DNA of 64,000 nucleotides from Shewanella corallii. GTDB lineage: Bacteria; Pseudomonadota; Gammaproteobacteria; Enterobacterales; Shewanellaceae. The position numbers and the translations under genes were made by a program. The notes beneath the pieces are model-generated. The model saw only the letters and a list, made by a program, of their open reading frames with translations, ran no database searches and was not told where the DNA came from. Below are positions 1 through 8,444 of this stretch, piece by piece (position 1 is the stretch's first letter; each line of letters begins with the position of its first letter). The stretch is from positions 248,001 through 312,000 of the forward strand of contig NZ_JAKIKT010000001.1 of NCBI RefSeq assembly GCF_023349125.1, given 5' to 3'.

Positions 1-932
1 TCGTGCAGAAACAGGCCAACACCATGGCCCAGACCTTCACCGGCAAATTCGGCAAAAGCCGAAGCCTGTAGAATCCGGTTGCTGGCATCAAGCGCCTCAA
101 TGGCAGGCACGCCGGCTTTGACTGTGTCCATGGCGGCCTGCTGCGCCTCGGCCACTGTGTTATAGATAGCAATTTGTTTGTCTGAGGCCTCGCCATAGAT
201 ATAGCTGCGGGTCATATCTGAGCGGTAACCATTGACCACGGCGCCAAAGTCCAGAGTGATAAAGTCGCCGGATTTCAGCTGCTGGGCAGAAGGACTGCCA
301 TGGGGCATGGAGCAGCGCTGGGCAAACAGCAAAATGGTATCGAAGGACATGCCTTCAGAGCCCAGCTTTTGCATCCGGTATTCCAGCTCCAGTGCCAGAT
401 CCCGCTCGCTGACGCCAGCTTTAAAAAAGGGCAGGGTATCGGCCAGCGCCTGATCGGCAATGGCGGCGGCCTGACGGATTTGTACCACTTCCCACTCATC
501 TTTGACCATGCGCATGGTCTCGACCATGCCGGTAACTGGTTCCAGATTATCAGTTGCCAGCTCAGCGGCGATGGCATGCCAGGTGGCAACATCCATATGG
601 GCAGCTTCAAAGCCGACCTTTATGCTTGAGCGAGTGCCTGCAGGTTGAATAAAGCGGCTGATACATTGCCCCAGAGACTCATTGTCTCTGTCACGGCAGA
701 TCACTTCAAAACCCACACTCTCGGCCTTGGCGCGCTCGGCATAGCGATAATCTGAGATCAGGAAAGCATCATGGGCAGAGATCACCAGATAGGCGGCATG
801 GCCACTGAAGCCACTGATATAACGAATATTCTCATAGCCAAACAGCAGCAGGTAATCCAGACCCTGGTTGGCCATGTCGGCCCGCAGGGCTGCCTGTCTC
901 TTTTCCAGTACGGGTTGAACTTGTGTCTTCAT
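1..932 (-). CDS. M24 family metallopeptidase (Xaa-Pro peptidase type), 3' end cut by window edge
   Basis: The reading frame is open from an ATG at 932 to the left edge (310 codons visible), so the C-terminus lies outside. The pita-bread M24 domain shows the metal ligands in order: Asp in DFGAVV (about residue 228), Asp in SDMTRS (about 239) and His in GLGHGVG (about 303). The N-terminal half is the creatinase-like domain (ISGFSGHAAY). Family members cleave Xaa-Pro or related amide bonds using two divalent metals in the cytoplasm. The start overlaps the stop of the upstream dehydratase gene as ATGA, indicating translational coupling, so a role in proline or hydroxyproline peptide and derivative breakdown is a reasonable inference. 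Ectoine-hydrolase-like members cannot be excluded without the C-terminus. Confidence 0.85.
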   Translation of the reverse strand, partial: MKTQVQPVLEKRQAALRADMANQGLDYLLLFGYENIRYISGFSGHAAYLVISAHDAFLISDYRYAERAKAESVGFEVICRDRDNESLGQCISRFIQPAGTRSSIKVGFEAAHMDVATWHAIAAELATDNLEPVTGMVETMRMVKDEWEVVQIRQAAAIADQALADTLPFFKAGVSERDLALELEYRMQKLGSEGMSFDTILLFAQRCSMPHGSPSAQQLKSGDFITLDFGAVVNGYRSDMTRSYIYGEASDKQIAIYNTVAEAQQAAMDTVKAGVPAIEALDASNRILQASAFAEFAGEGLGHGVGLFLH

Positions 933-2026
933 CGGAAGATAAATCCTGTATTAAGTGGATCGGCGGGATCAAGGTAAAAACTGTGCTGCCCCACCACATT
1001 GGCGCTGCCGGACACCCGGGGAATAATGGCGCTCTGGGAGCCAAACTGACACGCTTCAATGGCGGTCACGATAAAGGGCGAACCTAAAATACTCTCGATT
1101 TGGATGCTTTGACCCAATGCCAGTTCACCTTTGGCATGGTGAATGGCGGCGCGGCCGCTGACGCCTGTGCCTGTTGGGCTTCTATCCAGTTCGCCCTCGG
1201 CAAATACGCACACATTACGGCTGTGGGATTCGGGATGAATAACTTGAGTCAGTGAGGTGAAAATCATGCCGTAAAGGAAGCTTAAGTCGGTTTCAAAGGG
1301 ATGGGTTATGTCGGTTGTTGCCATCACGGCAGCTTTGATGCGCTTGCCCCAGTCAATAATCTGGTTGGCATTGTCGGCACCAAGGTTCAGGTCGATACTG
1401 TCGGCATCCACATAGGCATAAAAAGCGCCGCCCCAGGCCAGATCAAACAGCACCTCGCCAATGCCTTCGACTTCAACCCATTGCTGCGCCTTATCCAGAT
1501 AGGAAGGCACATTGTCGAACTCTACATGCTGCACCTGACCTTCAACCAGCTCAACCCGGGACTGAATAAGTCCCGCGGGGGCATCTATACGCAGATGATT
1601 GGTACCTTCACAGCCTTCAATGACTCCCGCCTCAACCGCCGCTTTGGACAGGGCAATAATGGCGTGACCACACATGGTGCTGTAACCCTCGTTATGCAGA
1701 AACAGCACGCCAAAGTCACTGTCCGGCCGCTCAGGCTCAACGATCAGGGCGCCATACATATCCGCATGACCACGAGGCTCAAACATCAGGGCTTTGCGCA
1801 AATCATCATGATTGGCCAGACAATCCTGCCGCTTTGCCAGAATGGTATCGCCTTTCAGCCTGGGGAACCCAGAGGTGACAATACGCAGCGGCTCACCACC
1901 TGTGTGCATTTCCAATGTGGTGATTTTGGTCATGCCAGCCGTGGGTTGCCAGTTGGCGAAAGAGTTGCGGTTGGTGTTCGCTGTCTTTGTGCCGCTGGCT
2001 GCGGTGTTTGCCTGTGAGTCAGTCAT
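929..2026 (-). CDS. Proline racemase family protein, probable trans-3-hydroxy-L-proline dehydratase
   Basis: This is a full-length proline racemase fold protein of 365 residues. The first catalytic loop is MCGH with the Cys at about residue 119. The second loop is DRSPTGTG, with Thr (about 285) where true proline and 4-hydroxyproline racemases have Cys. In this family the Cys/Thr pair marks trans-3-hydroxy-L-proline dehydratase, which makes delta1-pyrroline-2-carboxylate; the reaction call is therefore inference from known family rules. The first ~31 residues are Ser/Thr/Asn/Ala-rich and absent from most relatives, so an internal ATG (codon 32, near 1933) is an alternative start; neither has a strong ribosome-binding site. 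It is the first gene of an operon with the M24 peptidase (ATGA overlap), 70 bp downstream of a perfect palindromic operator. Confidence 0.88.
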   Translation of the reverse strand: MTDSQANTAASGTKTANTNRNSFANWQPTAGMTKITTLEMHTGGEPLRIVTSGFPRLKGDTILAKRQDCLANHDDLRKALMFEPRGHADMYGALIVEPERPDSDFGVLFLHNEGYSTMCGHAIIALSKAAVEAGVIEGCEGTNHLRIDAPAGLIQSRVELVEGQVQHVEFDNVPSYLDKAQQWVEVEGIGEVLFDLAWGGAFYAYVDADSIDLNLGADNANQIIDWGKRIKAAVMATTDITHPFETDLSFLYGMIFTSLTQVIHPESHSRNVCVFAEGELDRSPTGTGVSGRAAIHHAKGELALGQSIQIESILGSPFIVTAIEACQFGSQSAIIPRVSGSANVVGQHSFYLDPADPLNTGFIFR

Positions 2027-2095
2027 TGCCTGAAGGGTTCCGTTTTATGGTTAGCCTGCTGGCTGATAGGGATAGCCGCATCGTCCTGAGTTGTT

Positions 2096-2107
2096 ATTGT
2101 ATACAAT
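2096..2107. promoter_or_regulatory. Perfect 12-bp palindrome, probable GntR-family operator
   Basis: The sequence ATTGTATACAAT is its own reverse complement and sits 70 bp upstream of the hydroxyproline dehydratase start. The core TTGTATACAA matches the kind of operator bound by FCD/GntR-type regulators of amino-acid and hydroxyproline catabolism. No regulator gene is in view; it may lie beyond the left edge. Confidence 0.6.
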
Positions 2108-2208
2108 ATACCTGGTGTTGATGCAAGTTTGAGCGGCGACCATGGCCTCGGTCGCCAGGGGATGCTTTTTATTAGTGACTTGCAGTCACTCGCCGCTGGC
2201 GGGAGATA

Positions 2209-2460
2209 GCCAAGCTTCGCTTGGCAGAACATCGAAGCCTTCCAGGCTTCACCCGGGTCAGGGGTGTTGCTTGTCCAACACCCCTAACAACCCCAAGGAC
2301 ACCCCAACCAACGCTGAAAGCCCCTCGGTCTTATGCTGAAAATTGGCTAACACGACAGACGCTCGTCCATGATTCGACTGTCGCTGCTTCGGCATCCATG
2401 CCTCACTACACCATTTTCAGCAATACCCTCGGCAGCGTTGGACGGGGACTGGTGTAATTC
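2209..2460 (-). repeat. Composite intergenic repeat, copy A (inverted relative to B and C)
   Basis: This copy begins with the hairpin GCCAAGCTTCGCTTGGC at 2209-2225. It contains 79 bp (2231-2309) that are the exact reverse complement of 4051-4129 in copy B. It ends with a degenerate version (about 2440-2460) of the GATTGCACCAAGTCCCC terminus seen in copies B and C. Short reading frames in it are translations of repeat DNA and not genes. Confidence 0.8.
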
Positions 2461-2979
2461 TCAAACTCAGAGTCGTTCCTAAGATACTTGTGCGAGCCAG
2501 TTATTCCTTTGAATAAGAGGTAACAGGAACGGCTCCTATTATCTCTGAACGGCAGTTTGTGAGCATTTTGTTAACTATTACCGAGCTAAATGTAGAACAC
2601 TGAGCTCGATTGCTGTAAGGCTGCACATTTTTATGCAGTTGAGCAGCAGGTCCAATAGTACCTAGGGCGCAAGAAGACATGCCGTAAAGCGTTATGCCAA
2701 GCTGATTCACTACATGTTTAGCACAATTTGGAGTACTTATTTAGCTAGGTCCAAATAAATTCTATAAATTTCATGCTCTTAGTGATAGTGTCTATCCGTT
2801 GGGTTTGAATGCAATAACGAGGTAACACTACATCTCGGGTTATTTGGATCTCGAAAACTTCATTGTGGCTAAAACAGATAGATTGTGTAGTCGCGAAGAA
2901 ATTTAATTCGCGATAAACAGTCTGTTTTATTCAATTAACCACGCAGTCACGTTGTACAAAGATTATTCGGATTTAAAAT
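2461..2979. other. AT-rich gene-free stretch upstream of the HNH gene
   Basis: About 520 bases that are visibly AT-richer than the surrounding chromosome. No convincing gene, RNA or terminator is visible. It presumably carries the promoter of the gene at 2980. A 69-codon minus-strand frame (2501-2710) has no recognisable features. Confidence 0.5.
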
Positions 2980-3795
2980 ATGTCTAATTGTCAATACTGT
3001 GGAAATAAAGATGTGTTAACTAGGGAGCATATAGTTCCTGCATATATGTATAACTTCCAGAAGGAGTTGGAAAATAGAGTTACTGGTTGGAATGAAGTGG
3101 CTCAAAAAATGGTTGGCGGCGAATTTAAAATTAAAGACGTTTGTGGGACATGTAATAATGGCGTTCTTAGTGACTTAGATGAATACTCAAAAATGTTTTT
3201 GCAAGACTCAGGAGTATTTGTTCAGAACTATGTGAAAAACCATTTATCTTTCACATATGATTATGATCTTTTACTTAGGTGGTTATTAAAGGTATCGTTC
3301 AACTCATCTCGAACCGATGGTGTACACAAGCATCTGTTTGAAAAATACATACCATTTATTTTAAATGGAAGTGAGTCTCCCAAGAAGAACAATATCTCCA
3401 TCGTTGCGCAAATGGTAGCGCCGGAAGTTTTAGAGAACTCAGGTATTAATAAAGAGAGCTTTTTAAAGTTATCAGCTGGTTCACATAAACTAAATCCGTT
3501 TTTAATACGTATCTGCTATGGGAAGGTTAGAGGCGCATCTGGCTATACTCTTAGAATGATAATAATTGGGCCTATAGTCTTTCATCTTCTTATGTTTGAT
3601 GACAACATTTCTCCAGGGCATGCGGCTACTGAAGTTAGGCGGATAATTAAGAGTGAGTCGAGTGCTAAATTTCTTATGAGGGATAGAAATCATATATTAT
3701 TAATGCAAGGACGTAAAAGTTGGCTTGATTTGTATCAGCACCAAGTTGATAGGGTAAATAATCCAGTTAACAAGTCTTTCAAGCAGAATTGCTAA
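2980..3795 (+). CDS. HNH-endonuclease-like zinc-binding protein, probably horizontally acquired
   Basis: 271 residues. The N-terminus carries an HNH-type zinc motif: CQYC (residues 4-7), REHIVPAY (about 16-23), then DVCGTCNNG (about 53-61), giving two CxxC pairs around an EH dyad. This layout is typical of stand-alone HNH proteins of unknown role, often found near defence or mobile loci. The rest of the protein has no recognisable domain. Codon use is strongly AT-biased compared with neighbours, a sign of recent transfer. It stands alone between inverted repeat copies A and B, with AT-rich flanks. There is no clear Shine-Dalgarno before the ATG. Nuclease activity is an inference from the motif only. 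Confidence 0.75.
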   Translation: MSNCQYCGNKDVLTREHIVPAYMYNFQKELENRVTGWNEVAQKMVGGEFKIKDVCGTCNNGVLSDLDEYSKMFLQDSGVFVQNYVKNHLSFTYDYDLLLRWLLKVSFNSSRTDGVHKHLFEKYIPFILNGSESPKKNNISIVAQMVAPEVLENSGINKESFLKLSAGSHKLNPFLIRICYGKVRGASGYTLRMIIIGPIVFHLLMFDDNISPGHAATEVRRIIKSESSAKFLMRDRNHILLMQGRKSWLDLYQHQVDRVNNPVNKSFKQNC

Positions 3796-3898
3796 CAGTG
3801 TGCCCGACTTATCTTTGTTATACACCTCAACGAATTGTTGGCTGCTTGCTGCTGGTGTACTGTGTTTTTGTTGTTAATTAATTGCACCTTGGCTGAAG
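3796..3898. other. AT-rich tail downstream of the HNH gene
   Basis: About 100 bases still AT-rich, ending where repeat copy B starts. No gene or clear terminator is visible. Confidence 0.4.
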
Positions 3899-4153
3899 AT
3901 TGCACCAAGTCCCCGTCTGAAGTTGCCGGAGGGAAATGGATTCAATAGCAAGTTCCGTCATGGATGACGGGACAGCCACCGCTGACACAGGGATGTGGAA
4001 TCGGTGGCGTTTGCGTTAATTGAAGGCATTTTTCGATGGGTGACAACTTCGGTTGGGGTGTCCTTGGGGTTGTTAGGGGTGTTGGACAAGCAACACCCCT
4101 GACCCGGGTGAAGCCTGGAAGGCTTCGATCTTCTGCAAAGCGGAGCTTTGCCA
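3899..4153 (+). repeat. Composite intergenic repeat, copy B
   Basis: Its left terminus GATTGCACCAAGTCCCC (3899-3915) is shared with copy C at 5302. A middle block (about 4036-4075, ATGGGTGACAACTTCGGTTG followed by a G-rich stretch) is also shared with copy C. Bases 4051-4129 are the exact inverted match of 2231-2309 in copy A. The right end is a hairpin GCAAAGCGGAGCTTTGC close to the stop of the DUF2306 gene, where it may serve as a terminator. Confidence 0.8.
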
Positions 4154-4166
4154 TCCTGCCCGGCCG

Positions 4167-5012
4167 TCATGCCATCATCCTCGATATCCATGACCCCCCA
4201 ACGGCAAATATCCCAATAGCCATGGCAGATGTCAGCAGCAGAATCACGGCTGCGCTAAAGTTTGCTGCCAGGCGACTCTTGGACTTCTGTGCCCAGAAAT
4301 AAAGCTGCAATCCAGCGAGTGGGATCACAAACTGGGCGTAGCTGACAATTTCCAGGAAGGGGCCGCTGAAGGTTTTGGTGTCAATCCCTATGCCACCGGT
4401 TGTCATAAACCAGCCGTAGGTCATCAACCTTAAAAACCAGACGGCACTAACCACCATAAACAGGCGCAGCATCCAGCGGCGGTGGGAGGCGAAGTCTTCG
4501 TTGATGGCATAGTAAAGCCCGAGGGCGGCGAAGGCGACGACCAGAACGCCGCTGGTTGTGGTACCTATGTCCTGTACGGCTGAGCCGATGGCCCGCTCTC
4601 TGGCCCAGGTCAGATAGGTGCCAGCCATACTGACGATGATCGAGGCGATGATGTAAAACCAGCCGCTGTATCTGTGGATTCGGGGGATTTTACTGCGGAT
4701 ATTGGGCATAAGTTGCAACTGTCCAGCAGCGATAATCAGGCCTGCACCCAGGATATGCAGGGCCAGCATGTTATTGCCGACACTGTCGCCTGTAATAAAG
4801 CCATTGGCCAGACGGGTTTCTTCAAAGCCATCGACGCCGTAGGCGGCAAAACGGGAGCCGTAGTATCCGGCGATATAGGCGACAAACAGCCACTGGCCGA
4901 TAGCGGTGACCAAAAACCAGATTTTGGCCGACCAACCCAGCCAGTTTATGGATGAATTTGTTTCTGCGTCGCGCTGTGCATGACTTTCCGCAGTCGTGGA
5001 TAGATCTGACAT
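4167..5012 (-). CDS. DUF2306 family multi-pass membrane protein
   Basis: 281 residues with about seven hydrophobic segments. The DUF2306 signatures are visible: an LHILGAG segment, IHRYSGWFY near the middle and SHRRWMLR later, with conserved His/Arg pairs at membrane boundaries. The function of the family is unknown; it resembles small inner-membrane proteins with possible cofactor-binding histidines. The ATG at 5012 has a good Shine-Dalgarno (AGGGGAA). It is a single gene flanked by repeat copies B and C in the same orientation. Confidence 0.8.
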   Translation of the reverse strand: MSDLSTTAESHAQRDAETNSSINWLGWSAKIWFLVTAIGQWLFVAYIAGYYGSRFAAYGVDGFEETRLANGFITGDSVGNNMLALHILGAGLIIAAGQLQLMPNIRSKIPRIHRYSGWFYIIASIIVSMAGTYLTWARERAIGSAVQDIGTTTSGVLVVAFAALGLYYAINEDFASHRRWMLRLFMVVSAVWFLRLMTYGWFMTTGGIGIDTKTFSGPFLEIVSYAQFVIPLAGLQLYFWAQKSKSRLAANFSAAVILLLTSAMAIGIFAVGGSWISRMMA

Positions 5013-5078
5013 AGCATTCCCCTCTTTATATCAGTGCACTCTCCCTGGGTGCACTTGCCGCGCCTCAGGGAACCGCAA

Positions 5079-5105
5079 ATTGGGGATGCCAATACAACAT
5101 GGGCT
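5079..5105. repeat. Short dispersed intergenic repeat, copy 1
   Basis: A 27-bp element (ATTGGGGATGCCAATACAAC then ATGGGCT) matching 24 of 27 positions of 9659-9685. Both copies are intergenic. Confidence 0.45.
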
Positions 5106-5301
5106 CGGACATACACTCTGGCGCAGTGAAATAACCACTATGACACAGGGGATTTATATCGGGCTATGGCGGTAAGCCGCTTAATTGTTAGCTTAGGTTT
5201 CATACCAAACACGTTCGTAATCTTTCTCACAGTTATAGCCCGGTTAGCAGAAAAGAGAATCAGAGAGATAGATAAGGGTTAATCAGTCCGCAGTGCTTAC
5301 A

Positions 5302-5700
5302 GATTGCACCAAGTCCCCATCCGAATTTGCCGGAGGGATTAGGTTGAAATAGCGGGCGCTGTCATGGATGGCAGCGTAAGTGCCGCTGAGCCATGGATGG
5401 TGATTCGACACTGGTCGCGTCCATTGCAAGCTAATCACGATGGGTGACAACTTCGGTTGGGGCGCCCTTGGGGGTGAGAGGGCGAATGCTTGCCGGTGGC
5501 AAGCGTGTTTATGAGCGAGAGGCATGGATGCCGAACTGGCCGTTGTACAGGGATGTATTTGTTGGGCGAGCAAAGCCTTCTGCCCGGGTGTGGGCTGGAA
5601 GCCCACTATCTTCGGCCAAGCGAAGCTTGGCATAGTCCCTCCCGCCATTTGGCGGAAAGCCTCACCAGAGGCTTCATCCAAATGCCAAGCGAAGCTTGGC
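5302..5700 (+). repeat. Composite intergenic repeat, copy C
   Basis: Shares the GATTGCACCAAGTCCCC terminus and the ATGGGTGACAACTTCGGTTG block (5439 onward) with copy B. Its distal part differs and carries several hairpins: GCCAAGCGAAGCTTGGC at 5615-5631 and again at 5684-5700, plus CCGCCATTTGGCGG and AAGCCTCACCAGAGGCTT between them. It directly abuts the stop of the pseudouridine synthase gene, so its terminal hairpins may end that transcript. The rest of the 5013-5706 gap holds no gene. Confidence 0.75.
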
Positions 5701-5706
5701 TATAAC

Positions 5707-7431
5707 TCAAAACTCACAGGGTGCGCTAAACGTCATCCGCTCTTTCGTATACGGGTGGTCGAAGGCCAGCTGCTCTGCATGCAGGTGCAGGCGTGAGTCT
5801 TGTTCGCCATACAGGCCGTCGCCGACCATGGGCATATTCAGTCCCATATGGTGGGCGCAATGCACCCGCAGTTGATGGGTGCGGCCTGTTTTGGGGTGCA
5901 TATAAAGTTTGCTGCGGCCGTCTTTCACTTCAATTAACTGCCAATAGGTGGTGGCTGGTTTGCCGTGTTCAAAGCACACCAACTGTCTTGGCCTGTCGTC
6001 GGGATCGCCCCGCATTGGCAGGTTAATTTCGCCTTCGCTCTGCGTGATGACACCTTCCACTGTGGCGATATAACGCTTCTCCACCCCACGGCTAATAAAT
6101 TGCTGCTGCAAGCTCTTGTTGGCGCGGCGGGTCAGGGCAAATACCAACAGGCCTGATGTCGCCATATCCAGGCGGTGCAGCACAAACGGGCCTTCGACGT
6201 CCGGGAATAACGCCTGAACCCGGGTGTAGGCTGAGTCCTGCACGGCTTTTCCCGGTACAGACAGTAAGCCTGACGGTTTGTTAACTACCACGATCGCGTC
6301 ATCCTGATAGAGCACCTTCAGAGGCTTGTCTTCTCCCCAGTTCTGTTTCAGCGGATTCGGGTCGACCTCTAACCCCAGCAGCATATAGCTGAGGATCGGG
6401 TGACATTTGCCATGGCAGGAAGGGTAGAACTTTTTGTGCTGTCTGACTTCAGACTTGGGTGAGGTGCCCCACCAAAACTCGGCCATGGCCAGCGGCGTAT
6501 AGCCATGCAGATAGGCGTATTGCAATAGTTTGGGCGCGGCGCACTCGCCGGCACCGGCGGGCGGGGCAGGGTTTGCACTGGCTGCAAAGATAGCCCGGAG
6601 TGACTTGTGCTCCCCGAGGGCATTGGCGAACTGATATTGCTCAAACAGCTTATTTTGAAGGGTGTTTGATAACAGCTTGCGCTGCGCTTTAAGCGTCTCT
6701 ATGGCAGTGGTCAAGGCAGCTAGCTTTGCTTGAATGGCGGCTATCTTTTCATCCCACTCCAGCTTCAGGTATTTGAGTTCATTTTTCTCGGCGACACTCT
6801 GCACTGCCAGTGCATCCAGCGCAGTTTGCAATGCCTCGCCTGTTAGCTCAGCCTGGGCATTTTGCCTTTGCAGTTTGCGCGCGGCGCGACCCTCAATCAT
6901 CTTCAGACGCTGACGCTGCTCGCAGCTTTGATATTCAGCGATGAACTGGCTGAGCTTTGCTTTTAGTTGGTTAATACGAGGATCACCAGACAGGGATCTT
7001 ATCTCCTGGCTGATCTCGGTAATGGTCTGCTGCTCCCGGTGGAAGAAGCTCATTTCGGTGAGCATATCAAACACAGGGGGGACAAAGTGTGGGTGCAGGT
7101 TTTGGTTTGAGACCTTGCCCGAAAACGCGCTGAAATACCCAAGTTCGCCCTGAGGGGAGCGAACCAGTAATACTCCAAACATCTTACCCATGCCGCCTGG
7201 TGTGTTTTCTTCCTCGTTTGCCTCTTCGCTCGCATCTTTTTCAGCTTCGGAAGGTACGCCAAATTCCAACAGCCAGTCAGCCCGGGTTAACAGATAGTTC
7301 TGCAGTTCATGCGCCGCAATTTCACACAGCTCATGAGGCTGATAAAAGAAGGGGTAAGTGAACGCAGCGGGCAGTGTCAGCTGCTCGACATCTGTTTTAA
7401 AACGGGTGAATAAGGCGTTGGGGTGGTGCAT
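5707..7431 (-). CDS. RluA-family pseudouridine synthase with long N-terminal extension
   Basis: 574 residues. The C-terminal ~220 residues form the RluA-type catalytic domain, with the hallmark HRLDMATSGL (catalytic Asp at about residue 418), the start motif VNKPSGLLSVPG, and MHPKTGRTHQLRVH. It isomerises uridine to pseudouridine in rRNA or tRNA; the target cannot be read from sequence. The N-terminal ~320 residues are unusual for RluA (about 220 residues) or RluC/D (about 320): a conserved opening part and a Lys/Glu/Gln-rich coiled coil at about 130-275. The next part (about 300-350) has HGYTPLAMAEFWWG and a cluster CHGKCHP. Longer versions of this kind occur in Shewanella and relatives. Confidence 0.88.
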   Translation of the reverse strand: MHHPNALFTRFKTDVEQLTLPAAFTYPFFYQPHELCEIAAHELQNYLLTRADWLLEFGVPSEAEKDASEEANEEENTPGGMGKMFGVLLVRSPQGELGYFSAFSGKVSNQNLHPHFVPPVFDMLTEMSFFHREQQTITEISQEIRSLSGDPRINQLKAKLSQFIAEYQSCEQRQRLKMIEGRAARKLQRQNAQAELTGEALQTALDALAVQSVAEKNELKYLKLEWDEKIAAIQAKLAALTTAIETLKAQRKLLSNTLQNKLFEQYQFANALGEHKSLRAIFAASANPAPPAGAGECAAPKLLQYAYLHGYTPLAMAEFWWGTSPKSEVRQHKKFYPSCHGKCHPILSYMLLGLEVDPNPLKQNWGEDKPLKVLYQDDAIVVVNKPSGLLSVPGKAVQDSAYTRVQALFPDVEGPFVLHRLDMATSGLLVFALTRRANKSLQQQFISRGVEKRYIATVEGVITQSEGEINLPMRGDPDDRPRQLVCFEHGKPATTYWQLIEVKDGRSKLYMHPKTGRTHQLRVHCAHHMGLNMPMVGDGLYGEQDSRLHLHAEQLAFDHPYTKERMTFSAPCEF

Positions 7432-7637
7432 GGCAAACTTCTATCAGCGACACTTGGACGCGCGATTTTACCCGTTTAGGTCAGGAATCGCATCTCTGTC
7501 TGTGGCGAATTGTTGATGCGAAAGCATACTGGGAATGGGGGCGAATTTTAACTCAAGCTTCTCAAACTCTTACCGCTACCTGAGGGGGAAGCATCGGGCT
7601 GGGAGGGCCAAATGTGACCGTGAGTGCACCTCGGCAG

Positions 7638-8093
7638 TTATTTTTGTCCAATCTTATTACATGTCTCGATAACCGATATCGCCTCCTGCAGTGACAAGCC
7701 GGTGGCACAAAATGCACTTTCTGTGGCACTGACGCTCTTGGTTGCCAATGCCTTGCCTTCATCAGTCAGGGTAACATTCTTCTGCCTTTCATTACCTGCC
7801 AAACGTTTCAATCTAACCAGTGATTTCGCCTCAAGCTTTTTCAGTAAAGGGGTCATGGTTGCCTTGCTCTGGCTGGCGCGCTGGGCCAGTTGGGTAATGG
7901 AGATATTGTCGGTTTCCCACAGCGCCATCATCACCACAAATTGCGGATAGGTTAAGCCCATTGATTCAAGAATAGGGCGGTACATGGCCGTGAGTTTGTT
8001 GGAAGCCGTGTAAAGCGCAAAGCAAAGTTGGTCGTCCAGGCGGGCAGCGTTTGTGGGCAATTGGGATGGCCTCAGGGTCTGTTGACCTTTCAT
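7638..8093 (-). CDS. MarR-family transcriptional regulator, OhrR-like
   Basis: 151 residues with a winged helix. The segment DQLCFALY (Cys at about residue 24) followed by GLTYPQFVVMMALWE and TPLLKKLEAK is typical of OhrR. That subgroup senses organic peroxides by oxidation of the N-terminal Cys and represses ohr. No ohr gene is adjacent; the divergent neighbour is a cytochrome P460 gene, so the target may be different here. The wing DNER of OhrR is present as GNERQK. Confidence 0.85.
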   Translation of the reverse strand: MKGQQTLRPSQLPTNAARLDDQLCFALYTASNKLTAMYRPILESMGLTYPQFVVMMALWETDNISITQLAQRASQSKATMTPLLKKLEAKSLVRLKRLAGNERQKNVTLTDEGKALATKSVSATESAFCATGLSLQEAISVIETCNKIGQK

Positions 8094-8264
8094 GGTTGAA
8101 TTTTGCTCGAGATAGACGCGCTTTAATCGCGACGCAAGGTGTGCCGCCTAGTGGGCCTAAGCAAATACCTTGCAACAAAGAGTAAAGTGCGTATAGCCGA
8201 GCCCTTCGGGCAGCGTTTGTCGTCGCTTTCTAATGCATTAACGCTCATTTATGTAGAACAACTA

Positions 8265-8339
8265 CACCACAATCGCGTTGCTTTGTATAAAACAACGACA
8301 AAGAGCTGCAAAAACCATCTTCAAAGGTCAATAGACCCT
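8265..8339. repeat. Dispersed intergenic repeat, family 2, copy 1
   Basis: About 75 bp starting CACCACAATCGCGTTGCTTT, nearly identical to 14401-14472. The shared block includes GTATAAAACAACGA and ATCTTCAAAGGTCAA. Flanks do not match. Confidence 0.75.
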
Positions 8340-8398
8340 GATAATTAGATGGTCGAGGTTCATTGTAGATAGGCTGAGATTGGGTTGCAATTTAATTT

Positions 8399-8419
8399 GT
8401 ATGCATACAGTATGTATAC
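8399..8419. promoter_or_regulatory. Tandem palindromes upstream of the P460 gene, candidate operator
   Basis: GTATGCATAC (8399-8408) is a perfect palindrome. It is followed one base later by the near-palindrome GTATGTATAC (8410-8419). Their centres are 11 bp apart, about one helical turn, and the pair lies 25 bp before the start of the P460 gene in the region divergent from the MarR/OhrR gene. No other >300-base content is seen in the 8094-8444 gap apart from repeat family 2. Confidence 0.5.
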
Positions 8420-8444
8420 GAACTATTTTTGTGAGGAGTTAAAA

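Noticed and set aside
929..2026. Proline racemase or 4-hydroxyproline epimerase
   Set aside because: The second catalytic Cys is replaced by Thr, which does not support the two-base racemase mechanism.
2142..2457. Small + strand reading frames in repeat copy A (and similar ones at 3942-4302 and 5283-5796)
   Set aside because: They translate repeat DNA on either strand with no ribosome-binding sites or conserved protein pattern.
2501..2710. 69-codon minus-strand frame in the AT-rich gap
   Set aside because: No ribosome-binding site, domain or context support.
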